In this document: positions 1 to 8,754 of the stretch, in pieces | Layout of the letters: every line of letters starts with the position of its first letter | Numbering within the stretch: the first letter of the stretch is position 1 | Source of the DNA: Novosphingobium panipatense | GTDB taxonomy: Bacteria > Pseudomonadota > Alphaproteobacteria > Sphingomonadales > Sphingomonadaceae | Reading direction: 5' to 3' | Length of the DNA: 64,000 nucleotides | NCBI RefSeq assembly: GCF_002149965.1 | Contig: NZ_MSQB01000017.1 | Coordinates: forward strand, 28,822 to 92,821 | Translations under genes and position numbers: made by a program | The notes under the pieces: model-generated | The model's input: only the letters and a program-made list of their open reading frames with translations | The model's database searches: none | Told to the model about the DNA's origin: nothing

Positions 1-51
1 GTTGAAATGCGCATACCACAAAGCTGCACGCACGACGAAAAAGGTCCGGGC

Positions 52-73
52 TGCAGGGGTGTTAACCCCTGCA
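52..73. terminator. Possible terminator hairpin downstream of maeB
   Basis: TGCAGGGGT at 52-60 pairs with ACCCCTGCA at 65-73 around a 4-base loop. T-rich sequence follows on the plus side. On the minus side a short T run lies about 8 bases past the stem. It could end a plus-strand gene from outside the window, or maeB transcription, or both. The remaining bases before maeB hold nothing I can identify. Confidence 0.35.
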
Positions 74-98
74 TTTCTCCCCTTTCTTTTTCCTTCTC

Positions 99-2360
99 TT
101 ACCCGGCGATCCCCGCCGCCGCCAGCACGGCCAGCGTCAGCACGTCCGGCGCCAGCGCGGTCATCGGCACGATCTGCACCGGCTTCTCCGCGCCCAGCAG
201 CATCGGCCCGATCGAGGTGGTGCCGCCGATCTCCTTGAGCAGTTTGGCCGAGATGTTGGCCGACTGAAGCCCCGGCATGATCAGCACGTTCGCCGGAGCC
301 GACAGGCGGCTGAACGGATAGAGCTTCATGATCTTCGGGTTCAGCGCGGCGTCGGGGGCCATCTCGCCCTCGTACTCGAAGTCCACCTGCTGCTCGTCGA
401 GGATGCGGATCGCCTCGCGGGTCTGCTCCAGCCACTTGCCCGAGGGGTTGCCGAAGGTCGAGTAGCTGAGGAAGGCCACGCGCGGCTCATGGCCCAGGCG
501 GCGGGCGACGGCGGCGGTTTCCTTGGCGATCACCACGAGCTGCTCGGCGGTGGGGCGCTCGTTGATCGTGGTGTCGGCCATGAACACCGTGTGGTTCTTG
601 CCGACCAGCAGGTGAATGCCGAAAGCGAGCTTGCCCTCGGCCGGGTCGAGCACGCGGCGCACTTCCTTGATGGACTGTGCGAAGGGGCGGGTCATGCCGG
701 TCACCATCGCATCGCCCACGCCCAGCTTGAGCAGGCCGGAGGCGAAGATGTTGCGGTCGGTATTGACCATGCGCTGCACGTCGCGCTGCAGGAAGCCGCG
801 GCGCTTGAGGCGCTCGTAGAGCATCTCCACCATCGGCGCGACGTGATCGGAGACCATCGAGTTCTCGATATGATAGCTCTCGGGATCGGCGACGCCGAGT
901 TCCGCCATCTTGTCGAGGATGACCTGGGTGCGGCCGACCAGGATCGGTTCGCCGTAGCCGAAGTCGCGGTACTGGATCGCCGCGCGCAGGACGACTTCGT
1001 TGTCCGCTTCCGCGAAGATCATGCGCTTGGGATTGGCGCGGACCTGTTCGTAGACGCGGGTGAGCACCGAAGTGGTGGGGTTGAGGCGGGCCTTGAGCTG
1101 GTCGCGGTAGGCCTCGAAGTCCTCGATCGGGCGGGTGGCGACGCCCGAGTCCATTGCCGCCTTGGCGACGGCCATCGAGACGACTTCCATCAGGCGCGGA
1201 TCGAACGGGGCCGGGATGATGTAGTCGCGGCCGAACTGCTGCGTTTCGCCATAGGCGGCGGCGACGTCTTCATGGACCTGCTCGCGCGCCAGTTCGGCAA
1301 TGGCCTTGGCGGCGGCGATCTTCATCTCTTCGTTGATGGCGGTGGCCGAAACGTCCAGCGCGCCGCGGAAGATGAAGGGGAAGCCCAGCACGTTGTTGAC
1401 CTGGTTCGGATAGTCCGAACGGCCGGTGGCGACGATGGCGTCGGGGCGCACGGCCTTGGCTTCGGGCGGGGTGATTTCCGGGTCCGGGTTGGCCATGGCG
1501 AAGATGATCGGCTGGGGGGCCATGGACTTGACCATCTCGGGCGTGATCGCGCCCTTGGCCGAGAGGCCGAGAACGACGTCCGCGCCGACCAGCGCCTCGC
1601 TCAGCGTGCGCCTGTCGGTCTTGACCGCATGGGCGGACTTGAACTGGTCCACCCGCTCGCGGCCCGGATAGATCACGCCCTTGGTGTCGCAGACCAGCAC
1701 GTTCTCGTGGCGCACGCCCATCGACTTGATCAGCGCGGTGCAGGCCAGCGCCGAGGCACCGGCGCCGTTCACCACGACCTTGATCTCGTCCAGCTTGCGG
1801 CCGGTGATGAGGCAGGCGTTGATGAGACCGGCAGCGGCGATGATCGCGGTGCCGTGCTGGTCGTCATGCATGACCGGGATGTTCATGCGTTCGCGCAGCG
1901 CCTGCTCGATGATGAAGCACTCGGGCGCCTTGATGTCTTCGAGGTTGATGCCGCCGAAGCTGGGCTCCATCATGGCGATGGCTTCGATCAGGGCCTCGGT
2001 GTCCTCGCTGGCCAGCTCGATGTCGATGGAATCGACGTCGGCGAAGCGCTTGAAGAGCACCGCCTTGCCTTCCATCACCGGCTTCGAGGCGAGGGCGCCG
2101 AGGTTGCCCATGCCCAGGATCGCGGTGCCGTTCGAGATCACCGCAACGAGGTTGCCCTTGGCGGTGTAATCATAGGCCGTGGCGGGATCGTCGGCGATCG
2201 CCTGGACCGGAACGGCGACGCCCGGCGAATAGGCAAGGCTGAGGTCGCGTTGCGTGGCCATGGGCTTTGACGCAATGATCTCGATCTTACCGGGGCGGAT
2301 CGTGTTGTGATAGAACAGCGCCTCGCGCTCGGTGAACTGGACCTTGGACTTTTCGGACAA
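99..2360 (-). CDS. maeB: NADP-dependent malic enzyme with C-terminal phosphotransacetylase-like domain
   Basis: Oxidative decarboxylation of malate to pyruvate with NADP, a cytoplasmic anaplerotic and NADPH-supplying step. The 753-residue protein has the large MaeB architecture. The malic enzyme N-terminal domain has Tyr44 in AYSPGVA and Lys68 in AKGNL. The NLEDIKAPECF metal-site block, HDDQHGTA and the dinucleotide-binding VVNGAGASA follow. From about residue 430 to the end comes a phosphate acetyl/butyryltransferase-like domain, which in known MaeB proteins is regulatory rather than catalytic. The start codon is TTG, chosen because GGGAGA lies 6 bases upstream and the N-terminus fits the family. 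It is divergent from mutS across 114 bases. Confidence 0.96.
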   Translation of the reverse strand: MSEKSKVQFTEREALFYHNTIRPGKIEIIASKPMATQRDLSLAYSPGVAVPVQAIADDPATAYDYTAKGNLVAVISNGTAILGMGNLGALASKPVMEGKAVLFKRFADVDSIDIELASEDTEALIEAIAMMEPSFGGINLEDIKAPECFIIEQALRERMNIPVMHDDQHGTAIIAAAGLINACLITGRKLDEIKVVVNGAGASALACTALIKSMGVRHENVLVCDTKGVIYPGRERVDQFKSAHAVKTDRRTLSEALVGADVVLGLSAKGAITPEMVKSMAPQPIIFAMANPDPEITPPEAKAVRPDAIVATGRSDYPNQVNNVLGFPFIFRGALDVSATAINEEMKIAAAKAIAELAREQVHEDVAAAYGETQQFGRDYIIPAPFDPRLMEVVSMAVAKAAMDSGVATRPIEDFEAYRDQLKARLNPTTSVLTRVYEQVRANPKRMIFAEADNEVVLRAAIQYRDFGYGEPILVGRTQVILDKMAELGVADPESYHIENSMVSDHVAPMVEMLYERLKRRGFLQRDVQRMVNTDRNIFASGLLKLGVGDAMVTGMTRPFAQSIKEVRRVLDPAEGKLAFGIHLLVGKNHTVFMADTTINERPTAEQLVVIAKETAAVARRLGHEPRVAFLSYSTFGNPSGKWLEQTREAIRILDEQQVDFEYEGEMAPDAALNPKIMKLYPFSRLSAPANVLIMPGLQSANISAKLLKEIGGTTSIGPMLLGAEKPVQIVPMTALAPDVLTLAVLAAAGIAG

Positions 2361-2474
2361 GCGATTTCTCCCGATTTGGGAGTGGCCCTAACGAATGTTA
2401 TCGCGACGCGATAGGGGAAAGGCACCGTGTCCGCGCTTCCCTAAAAGGGGGCGGCGGCGCTAACGCTCGATGCC

Positions 2475-5108
2475 ATGAGCGGACATTCTGACAAGGCGGG
2501 CGTGACCCCGATGATGGCCCAGTACCTTGCCTTGCGCGAGGTGGCCGGGGACTGCCTGCTGTTCTACCGGATGGGCGACTTCTTCGAGCTGTTCTTCGAG
2601 GATGCGAAAATCGCAAGCCAAGTGCTCGATATTGCACTCACCACGCGCGGCGAACATGGCGGCCAGCCGATTCCGATGTGCGGGGTGCCGGTCCATGCGG
2701 CGGAGGGCTACCTCGCCCGCCTGATCAAGGCCGGTTGCCGCGTGGCCATAGCCGAGCAGACCGAAACGCCCGCCGAGGCCAAGGAGCGGGCCCGAAAGGA
2801 AGGCCGGGCGTCCAAGGCGCTGGTGGCGCGCGATATCGTGCGCTTCGTCACGGCGGGCACGCTCACCGAGGAATCGTTGCTGGAGCCGCGCCGCGCCAAT
2901 GTGCTGGCGGCGGCCTGCGATCTGCGCGGCACGGTCGGCATTGCCGCCTGCGACATCTCCACCGGGCGGATGGTGCTGGAAGAATGCCCGCCCGAGCGGC
3001 TGGGCGCCGCGCTGGCGCGGTTGGGCGCGAGCGAGCTGGTTGTGCCGGAAGGCTGGGAACTGGCGCCCGACGGTGCGATCCCGCGTTCCGCGCACGAGTT
3101 CTCCTCCGACGGCGGAGATGAGCGATTGAAGCTGGTCCACGGCGTTGCAACGCTCGACGGCTTCGGCACGTTCACGCGCGCCATGCTGGCGGCGGCGGGC
3201 GGCCTCATCGCCTATCTCGACCATGTCGGGCGCGGCAAGCTGCCGCTGCTGCTGCCGCCCGAGGCGCGCAGCAGCGATGCGGCGCTGGCGATGGACGAGG
3301 CGACCCGCGCCAGCCTGGAAATTCTCGAATCGTCAGCTGGCGGGCGCAAGGGCAGTCTGGTCGAGGCGATCGACCGCTGCGTCACCGGCGCCGGTGCGCG
3401 CCAGCTTGCGGAAGACCTCTCCGCGCCGCTGATGGACCGCCATGCCATTGCCGAGCGGCTGGAACTGGTCGAATGGCTCCATGACGATGCCCTGCTGCGC
3501 GAAGACATGCGCGCGGCGCTGCGGGCGCTACCGGATGTGGGCCGCGCGCTGGGCCGCGTGGTGGCGGGGCGCGGTTCTCCGCGCGACCTGGGCCAGCTTC
3601 GCGACGGTCTTTCCGGGGCGCGGCGGATCGGTGAGCGGCTGGCCCAGATGGACGGCCTGCCGGTGCTGCTGGACCGTCTGATGCCTCACCTGGGCGGTCA
3701 TGCGCAGCTCGTCGATCACTTCGCGCAGGCGCTGGTGGAGAGCCCGCCGACCGAGCGCGGGCAGGGCGGCTACATCGCCGGGGGCTACGATGCCGCGCTC
3801 GACGAACTGCGCGTCACGTCGGGCAATGCTCGCCGTGCGATCGCCGCGCTGGAGGCCAAGTACCGCGAGGAAACCGGCGTCGCGGCGCTGAAGATCAAGC
3901 ACAACAACGTGCTCGGCTACTTCATCGAAGTGCCGCAGCGCCATGCCGACAAGTTGCTGGAGCCGGACAGCGGCTTCTCGCACCGCCAGACGATGGCAGG
4001 GGCCATGCGCTTCAACGCGCTCGCCCTGCATGAGGAAGCGAGCCGCATCACCGAGGCGGGCGCCCACGCCCTCGCCGCCGAGGAGGCGCATTTCGAGGAA
4101 CTGGTGGCCGAGGCGGTCGCCGCCCGCCACGCCATTGCCGGCACTGCCGCCGCGCTGGCGCGTCTCGACGTGGCCGCCGGGCAGGCGGAGCGCGCGGCCG
4201 AAGGCGGCTGGACGCGGCCCGAAGTGGTGGACGGCCTTTCGCTCGACATCGAGGGCGGTCGTCATCCGGTGGTCGAGGCGGCGCTGAAGGTCCAGGGCGA
4301 GCGCTTCGTCGCCAACGACTGCCGCCTTGCCAGCCACGACCGGCTCTGGCTCATCGGCGGGCCGAACATGGGCGGTAAATCGACCTTCCTGCGCCAGAAC
4401 GCGCTGATCGTGCTGCTGGCGCAGGCGGGCGGTTTCGTGCCCGCCCGGTCGGCGCGGATCGGCATGGTGGACCGCCTGTTCAGCCGCGTCGGCGCGTCCG
4501 ACAACCTGGCGCGCGGGCGTTCGACCTTCATGGTGGAGATGGTGGAGACTGCCGCGATCCTCTCGCAGGCGACCGAGCGCAGCTTCGTCATCCTCGACGA
4601 AGTGGGGCGCGGCACTTCGACCTATGACGGCCTCGCGCTGGCCTGGGCCGTGGCCGAAGCCGTCCACGAGACAAACCGCTGCCGCTGCCTGTTCGCCACG
4701 CACTATCACGAGATGGCGCGGCTGGGCGAAACTTGCGAGGCGCTGTCGCTCCACCATGTGCGTGCGCGCGAGTGGAAGGGCGATCTGGTGCTGCTGCACG
4801 AACTGGCCGAAGGTCCGGCAGACCGTAGTTACGGGCTTGCCGTCGCCCGCCTTGCGGGTGTGCCGCCCAAGGTCATCAGCCGGGCCAAGTCGGTCCTGGA
4901 AAAGCTGGAGAAGGGCCGCGCCGAAACCGGCGGCCTCGCGGCGGGCCTGGGCGATCTGCCGCTCTTCGCGGCGGCGCAGGAAGCGCAGGAGGAACAGTGC
5001 GACGTCCTGCGAGACAAGCTGCGCGACATGGATATCGACGCCCTGTCACCGCGCGATGCACTGGAGATTCTCTACGATCTAAAGCGCGAGGCGGGCACGG
5101 AGTCTTAA
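2475..5108 (+). CDS. mutS: DNA mismatch repair protein MutS
   Basis: Mismatch-recognition ATPase that starts methyl-independent or nick-directed repair with MutL. The protein is 877 residues, normal for the family. The mismatch-reading Phe-x-Glu motif lies in GDFFELF, at Phe36 and Glu38, the same numbers as in E. coli, which supports the ATG at 2475. The ATPase domain has Walker A GPNMGGKST near residue 630, FMVEMVETA, and Walker B VILDEVGRGTSTYDG. The FATHYHE motif follows. The last 60 residues form the helical dimer/tetramer tail. It stands alone, divergent from maeB, with no MutL gene nearby. Confidence 0.98.
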   Translation: MSGHSDKAGVTPMMAQYLALREVAGDCLLFYRMGDFFELFFEDAKIASQVLDIALTTRGEHGGQPIPMCGVPVHAAEGYLARLIKAGCRVAIAEQTETPAEAKERARKEGRASKALVARDIVRFVTAGTLTEESLLEPRRANVLAAACDLRGTVGIAACDISTGRMVLEECPPERLGAALARLGASELVVPEGWELAPDGAIPRSAHEFSSDGGDERLKLVHGVATLDGFGTFTRAMLAAAGGLIAYLDHVGRGKLPLLLPPEARSSDAALAMDEATRASLEILESSAGGRKGSLVEAIDRCVTGAGARQLAEDLSAPLMDRHAIAERLELVEWLHDDALLREDMRAALRALPDVGRALGRVVAGRGSPRDLGQLRDGLSGARRIGERLAQMDGLPVLLDRLMPHLGGHAQLVDHFAQALVESPPTERGQGGYIAGGYDAALDELRVTSGNARRAIAALEAKYREETGVAALKIKHNNVLGYFIEVPQRHADKLLEPDSGFSHRQTMAGAMRFNALALHEEASRITEAGAHALAAEEAHFEELVAEAVAARHAIAGTAAALARLDVAAGQAERAAEGGWTRPEVVDGLSLDIEGGRHPVVEAALKVQGERFVANDCRLASHDRLWLIGGPNMGGKSTFLRQNALIVLLAQAGGFVPARSARIGMVDRLFSRVGASDNLARGRSTFMVEMVETAAILSQATERSFVILDEVGRGTSTYDGLALAWAVAEAVHETNRCRCLFATHYHEMARLGETCEALSLHHVRAREWKGDLVLLHELAEGPADRSYGLAVARLAGVPPKVISRAKSVLEKLEKGRAETGGLAAGLGDLPLFAAAQEAQEEQCDVLRDKLRDMDIDALSPRDALEILYDLKREAGTES

Positions 5109-5132
5109 CCGGATCGCGCTTATGCCGGGCGC

Positions 5133-5324
5133 ATGTTCGGACCGGGAATCAGGAATGTCTTCAGGAGCCGCTGGCATGCGCTGTTCTGGTCGGCGAGCAT
5201 GCTGCTGACCGCCTATTGCTCGGTGCCCGCATCGGATGATGCAGGGCAGGAAGATGGTGCAGCCAAAGTCGCCGCGAAACCTTCGCACAAGAATCCATGG
5301 GCGAAGGATTCGCCGGCGAACTGA
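5133..5324 (+). CDS. Small hypothetical protein with one membrane segment
   Basis: A 63-residue frame starts 24 bases after mutS. It has a basic N-terminus, one hydrophobic stretch (about residues 16-31, HALFWSASMLLTAYCSV) and an Asp/Lys/Pro-rich polar tail ending NPWAKDSPAN. The Cys after LLTAY is close to a lipobox but not canonical, so this may be a signal anchor or a degenerate lipoprotein signal. Its position right after mutS and the clean end against the convergent neighbour suggest a real gene. Function unknown. Confidence 0.5.
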   Translation: MFGPGIRNVFRSRWHALFWSASMLLTAYCSVPASDDAGQEDGAAKVAAKPSHKNPWAKDSPAN

Positions 5325-5327
5325 GTG

Positions 5328-5648
5328 TCAGCTGTCGTCGTCGGCGAAATCCTCGTCCGCCGCGTTTTCCTTGCCGTAGCGGTCTTCGAGGTCGTCCATG
5401 GTTTCCTCGCCGCGATAGGCCGACATGTCGATCACGCCGCTCGAATCCATCTGGTTCATGTGATCGACCAGATCCTCGATATCGTCCTCGTCGGCGATGC
5501 CGCCTTTCACTTTCTCGCTCTCTTCGAGGCCGAAGCCGCTGGAGGCGCGGCCTTGCGCTTCTTCCGAGAAAGTCTGAGCCTGGGTGTCTTCGTCTTCCTG
5601 CTCGGGATTGACCGTTTCCGGGGCGCGGTCGTCGGGGCGTTCGCTCAT
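5328..5648 (-). CDS. Acidic hypothetical protein
   Basis: A 106-residue, very acidic protein beginning MSERPDDRAPETVN and ending DEDFADDDS. Roughly a third of its residues are Asp or Glu, and it has no membrane segment and almost no hydrophobic core, so it is probably disordered. The ATG at 5648 is preferred over the one 21 bases upstream because GGAGAC stands just before it. It converges with the small gene after mutS, separated by 3 bases. I do not recognise a family. A role as a small cytoplasmic regulator or binding partner would be a guess. Confidence 0.65.
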   Translation of the reverse strand: MSERPDDRAPETVNPEQEDEDTQAQTFSEEAQGRASSGFGLEESEKVKGGIADEDDIEDLVDHMNQMDSSGVIDMSAYRGEETMDDLEDRYGKENAADEDFADDDS

Positions 5649-5727
5649 TGCAGGTCTCCTTTGCCGCATTAACGGTTAGGCCGCGCGCCGGGTTCCGGTC
5701 TTGTATGAAGCGTTCCGAAAGGAGGGC

Positions 5728-6597
5728 TCAGCGGGAGGGAACGGGAACCTCGCCGGAGTAGTCGTAGAAACCCCGACCCGTCTTGCGGCCATACCAGCCC
5801 GCCTCGACGTATTTCTGGAGCAGCGGCGCGGGCCGGTACTTGGGATCGCCGGTGGTGGCCTGGAACACCTTCATGATCTCGTAGAGGGTATCGAGCCCAA
5901 CGAAATCGGCCAGGGTCAGCGGGCCCATCGGATGATTGGCGCCCAGCCGCATGCCCGCGTCGATATCCTCGACCGAGGCCAGCCCTTCGCCCAGAACGAA
6001 GATCGCCTCGTTGAGCAGCGGGCAGAGGATGCGGTTGACCACGAAGCCCGGCGCGTCGCCTGCGAGCACCACGGTCTTGCCCAGCGCCTCGCCGAAGGCC
6101 TTCATCCGCGCGGTCGTCTCGTCCGAGGTCGCAAGGCCGGGGATCACTTCGACAAGGCCCATGACTGGCACCGGATTGAAGAAGTGCAGCCCGCAGAAAC
6201 GCGCCGGATCGGGCGAGGCCGCGGCCATGCGGGTGATCGGGATCGAACTGGTGTTGGAGGCGAGGATCGCGTTCGCACCCAGAACTTCGCCCACGGCGGC
6301 GAAGATCTTGAGCTTGATATCCTCACGCTCGGTGGCGGCCTCGACGATGAGATCGCAGTCCCCCATCGTGGCATAGTCGCCTGCGGTGGCGATGCGGGGG
6401 AGCAGCGCGTCGACCTCTGCCTGCGCGATCTTTTCCTTGGCCACCAGCCGGGCGAGGCCCTTGGCGATTCCGGCCTTGCCCTTCTCGGCATTTTCGATCG
6501 AGATATCGGACAGGACCACGTCCATGCCCTTAGCGGCCACGGTCTGGGCGATGCCCGAACCCATGATGCCCGCGCCGATGATTCCGACTTTGCGCAC
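5728..6597 (-). CDS. hbd: 3-hydroxybutyryl-CoA dehydrogenase
   Basis: NAD(H)-dependent interconversion of 3-hydroxybutyryl-CoA and acetoacetyl-CoA, used in beta-oxidation and short-chain acyl-CoA or polyhydroxybutyrate metabolism. The 289-residue length fits the single-domain short form. The N-terminus VRKVGIIGAGIMGSG carries the Rossmann GxGxxG. SNTSSIPIT and the catalytic HFFNPVPVM follow, then the C-terminal helical dimer domain with NRILCPLLNEA. The start is GTG at 6597: GAGGAG lies 6 bases upstream and the Rossmann fold begins at once, whereas upstream ATG frames add about 46 non-homologous residues. Downstream partner of the adenosyltransferase gene. Confidence 0.95.
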   Translation of the reverse strand: MRKVGIIGAGIMGSGIAQTVAAKGMDVVLSDISIENAEKGKAGIAKGLARLVAKEKIAQAEVDALLPRIATAGDYATMGDCDLIVEAATEREDIKLKIFAAVGEVLGANAILASNTSSIPITRMAAASPDPARFCGLHFFNPVPVMGLVEVIPGLATSDETTARMKAFGEALGKTVVLAGDAPGFVVNRILCPLLNEAIFVLGEGLASVEDIDAGMRLGANHPMGPLTLADFVGLDTLYEIMKVFQATTGDPKYRPAPLLQKYVEAGWYGRKTGRGFYDYSGEVPVPSR

Positions 6598-6685
6598 TGC
6601 CAAACTCCTCTGATGATCCCATTTTTCCGGGATGATTATCATCGGTCGGCGAAAAGGGAACCTAACGATTAACCCAGCGATTAAA

Positions 6686-7255
6686 TTAACGGTTCTGGCC
6701 GGGCACCCAAAGAACGTCGTTCGCGCCATTGGCATTCACCGCCCGGGCGAGGACGAAGAGATAGTCGCTGAGCCGGTTGAGATAGCCGAGCGCGGCCGGG
6801 TTGGCAGGCACTTCGGCAGCCATGGCGACGGCGGCGCGCTCGGCCTTGCGGGCGGAGGCGCGGGCAATGTGGACGCGCGCGGCGGCCTCGCTGCCGCCGG
6901 GCAGGATGAAGCTGCGCAGCGGCTGGAGATGGGCGTTGATCGCGTCGATCTCGCCTTCCAGCCAAGTCACTTGCGCGGGGACGATGCGCAGGGTCATTTC
7001 GCCGGGGGTGAAATCGTCTCCGGGCGTGGCGAGGTCGGCGCCAAGGTCGAACAGGTCGTTCTGGATGCGGGTCAGCACGGCGCCATGCGGGGTTTCGGCA
7101 AGCGCGCAGACGGCAAGGCCGATCGCGCAATTGGTCTCGTCCACCGCGCCTATCGCTTCCATGCGCGGCGCATGCTTGGGCAGGCGCGAACCGTCGACGA
7201 GGCCCGTGGTGCCGTCGTCACCCGTGCGGGTGTAGATCTTGTTGAGCTTTACCAA
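6686..7255 (-). CDS. pduO: Cob(I)alamin adenosyltransferase, PduO type
   Basis: Transfers adenosyl from ATP to cob(I)alamin to make coenzyme B12. The 189-residue protein shows the PduO-type N-terminal ATP-binding segment KIYTRTGDDGTTGLVDG, the FDLGADLATP block and the C-terminal LNRLSDYLFVLAR signature. No ATG suits: the frame runs upstream into the repeat hairpin at 7270-7388. The likely start is TTG at 7255, with AAAGGA seven bases upstream. That ribosome site abuts the first palindrome of the repeat, so the hairpin could affect translation. No cobalamin riboswitch is visible. Confidence 0.92.
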   Translation of the reverse strand: MVKLNKIYTRTGDDGTTGLVDGSRLPKHAPRMEAIGAVDETNCAIGLAVCALAETPHGAVLTRIQNDLFDLGADLATPGDDFTPGEMTLRIVPAQVTWLEGEIDAINAHLQPLRSFILPGGSEAAARVHIARASARKAERAAVAMAAEVPANPAALGYLNRLSDYLFVLARAVNANGANDVLWVPGQNR

Positions 7256-7269
7256 GTTGGAGTCCTTTG

Positions 7270-7388
7270 AAAATCCGCCGCAGGCGGATTTTGACGGCAC
7301 CGGCCCCAAGTTTCTCAGGCGCCCCACCCGACCTCCCATCAGGATACACTCGTGGGAGGTCGGGTGGGGCGTGGGCCGGTGCCGTCAA
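7270..7388. repeat. Long-hairpin repeat, copy 1
   Basis: A short palindrome (AAAATCCGCC at 7270-7279, GGCGGATTTT at 7283-7292) runs straight into a large hairpin. TTGACGGCACCGGCCC at 7291 pairs with its complement ending at 7388. After an unpaired insertion on the left arm (about 7307-7319), CGCCCCACCCGACCTCCCA pairs again. The 14-base loop TCAGGATACACTCG is the reverse complement of the loop in copy 2. It lies between the HIG1 gene and the adenosyltransferase gene, inside a minus-strand gene run. Confidence 0.85.
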
Positions 7389-7401
7389 ACCTGCAAAAAA
7401 C

Positions 7402-7635
7402 CTAACGCGCCATGGCCAAGAGGATGGCGCAGACGATCACCGCCGCCGCCTGATACTTGATGCGGTTGAACATCATCTTGTTCTGGAGAAGCTGGTTCGC
7501 GGTCGGCTCGGTGGAGGCGGGATCGCGGTTCAGGTCTTCCTTCGTGCCCTGCATGAAGGCCACGATGCCGCGCACGAGGCTGACGACGACCATGATCATC
7601 AACAGGATGATGATCGGGATGAGAATGGTGCTCAT
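7402..7635 (-). CDS. HIG1 domain-containing (twin transmembrane) protein
   Basis: A 77-residue membrane protein. Helix one is about residues 3-28 (STILIPIIILLMIMVVVSLVR), followed by a polar loop and the conserved HIG1-type segment NKMMFNRIKYQ leading into helix two. In mitochondria, HIG1 proteins associate with respiratory supercomplexes. Small alphaproteobacterial relatives are known, but their role is largely open. The start overlaps the end of gluQRS by 4 bases (ATGA), so the two are translationally coupled. A long-hairpin repeat follows immediately. Confidence 0.85.
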   Translation of the reverse strand: MSTILIPIIILLMIMVVVSLVRGIVAFMQGTKEDLNRDPASTEPTANQLLQNKMMFNRIKYQAAAVIVCAILLAMAR

Positions 7636-8489
7636 GGGATCTGGTCTAGGCCCTCGGAAAGGGAAATGCCAGCGGGGAAGCGGCCCTGCCGGAGCGCCTC
7701 CACGATCCCTTTGCCGTCCTCTCCGGCGCGGCGCCGGTCGCCCAGTGAAGGCGCGCCGCGCCGCTTGGCGAGCTTGCGGCCGTCCGGCTCCACCAGCAGC
7801 GGATGATGGTGCCAGGCTGGCACCGGCAGGCCGAGCAGGGCCTGGAGCAGGCGGTGGACATGGCTGGCGGGAAACAGGTCCATTCCGCGCGTCACCAGCG
7901 TGATCCCGTCCGCCGCATCGTCGAGCGTGGCGGCAAGGTGGTAGCTCGCGGGCAGATCCTTCCGCAGCAGCACGACATCGCCGAATATCTCGGGCTGCGC
8001 GCGCTGCGGACCGGCCCGTTCATCGGTCCATGCGAGCGGGCCGGTCAGGTCGAGTGCCCGCGCGACGTCGAGCCGCCATGCGGCGCCCCGGATATCGCCG
8101 TCGGAACCGGCAGGTCGGTGGCGGCAGGTGCCGGGATAGACTGGGCCGTCCGGTCCCATCGCGGTGGCCGCGGCGGCGATCTCGGCGCGGGTGCAGCGGC
8201 AGGGGTAGAGCAGGCCCATCGCCTTCAGGCGCTCGCCCGCCTCGGCATAATCCGCAAGGCGGCGGGATTGGAACTGCACGTCCCCGTCCCAGCCGAGGCC
8301 GAGCCATTCGAGGTCGCGGAAGAATTCCTCGACGAATTCGGGGCGGCTGCGTTCGCCGTCGATATCCTCGATCCGCAGCCGGAATTTGCCGCCCTTGGCG
8401 CGCGCGAGATCGTGCGCGACCATGGCCGCATAGGCATGGCCCAGGTGGAGCGGGCCGTTGGGGCTGGGGGCAAAGCGCGTGCGGATCAT
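7632..8489 (-). CDS. gluQRS: Glutamyl-Q tRNA(Asp) synthetase
   Basis: Charges glutamate onto the queuosine base of tRNA-Asp. It is a truncated paralogue of the glutamyl-tRNA synthetase catalytic domain and lacks the anticodon-binding part: 285 residues against about 470 for GltX. Seen: RFAPSPNGPLHLGHA with the HIGH-type motif HLGH at 15-18, the zinc-site Cys cluster CRCTR with a further Cys in PGTCRHR, and the KMSKS-like KLAKR. It heads the minus-strand run toward the HIG1 gene and is divergent from the HNH gene across 265 bases. Confidence 0.95.
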   Translation of the reverse strand: MIRTRFAPSPNGPLHLGHAYAAMVAHDLARAKGGKFRLRIEDIDGERSRPEFVEEFFRDLEWLGLGWDGDVQFQSRRLADYAEAGERLKAMGLLYPCRCTRAEIAAAATAMGPDGPVYPGTCRHRPAGSDGDIRGAAWRLDVARALDLTGPLAWTDERAGPQRAQPEIFGDVVLLRKDLPASYHLAATLDDAADGITLVTRGMDLFPASHVHRLLQALLGLPVPAWHHHPLLVEPDGRKLAKRRGAPSLGDRRRAGEDGKGIVEALRQGRFPAGISLSEGLDQIP

Positions 8490-8561
8490 GGCCTTCCCGC
8501 TCCTAAACGCTGCGGCCGGGCCCGCAAGTCCGGCTGCGCTTCTACCGCCATGCCGGGCAGC

Positions 8562-8648
8562 TTGTGGACAACCCCGGCATATCTTGTGAAGTCCCTGTGA
8601 ACCTCCTGTTCACTACTTGTGGAGTGCTTGTGGCAAACCTGTGGATTG
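8562..8648. other. Cluster of DnaA-box-like TGTGGA repeats
   Basis: Within 87 bases of the 265-base gap between gluQRS and the HNH gene, several same-orientation words resemble the complement of the DnaA box: TTGTGGACA at 8562, TTGTGGAGT at 8617, TTGTGGCAA near 8629 and TGTGGATTG at 8640. Weaker TGTGAA words lie at about 8585 and 8597. Only the first and last come close to the TTATCCACA consensus. No origin-type neighbours are present, so replication or regulatory function is speculative. I see nothing else in the gap. Confidence 0.35.
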
Positions 8649-8754
8649 TTGTATGGAGCGCACCCCGGCGCCGCTTGACGGCGACTCGCGCAAATGCTGC
8701 AAAGAAACACATGAGCTGCCATGAAACCGCAATCAGGGCCTGCGACAGGAGGCC

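Noticed and set aside
7256..7401. Cobalamin riboswitch before the adenosyltransferase gene
   Set aside because: The space is filled by a long-hairpin repeat that also occurs at unrelated genes, and no B12-box was seen.
8562..8648. Calling the TGTGGA cluster a chromosome origin
   Set aside because: No dnaA, hemE, gidA, parA or similar neighbours, no AT-rich unwinding stretch, and most words are poor matches to the DnaA box.
8486..8722. A 78-codon minus-strand frame in the gluQRS-HNH gap
   Set aside because: Cys/Arg/Pro-rich composition, no ribosome site, and it overlaps the repeat-word cluster.
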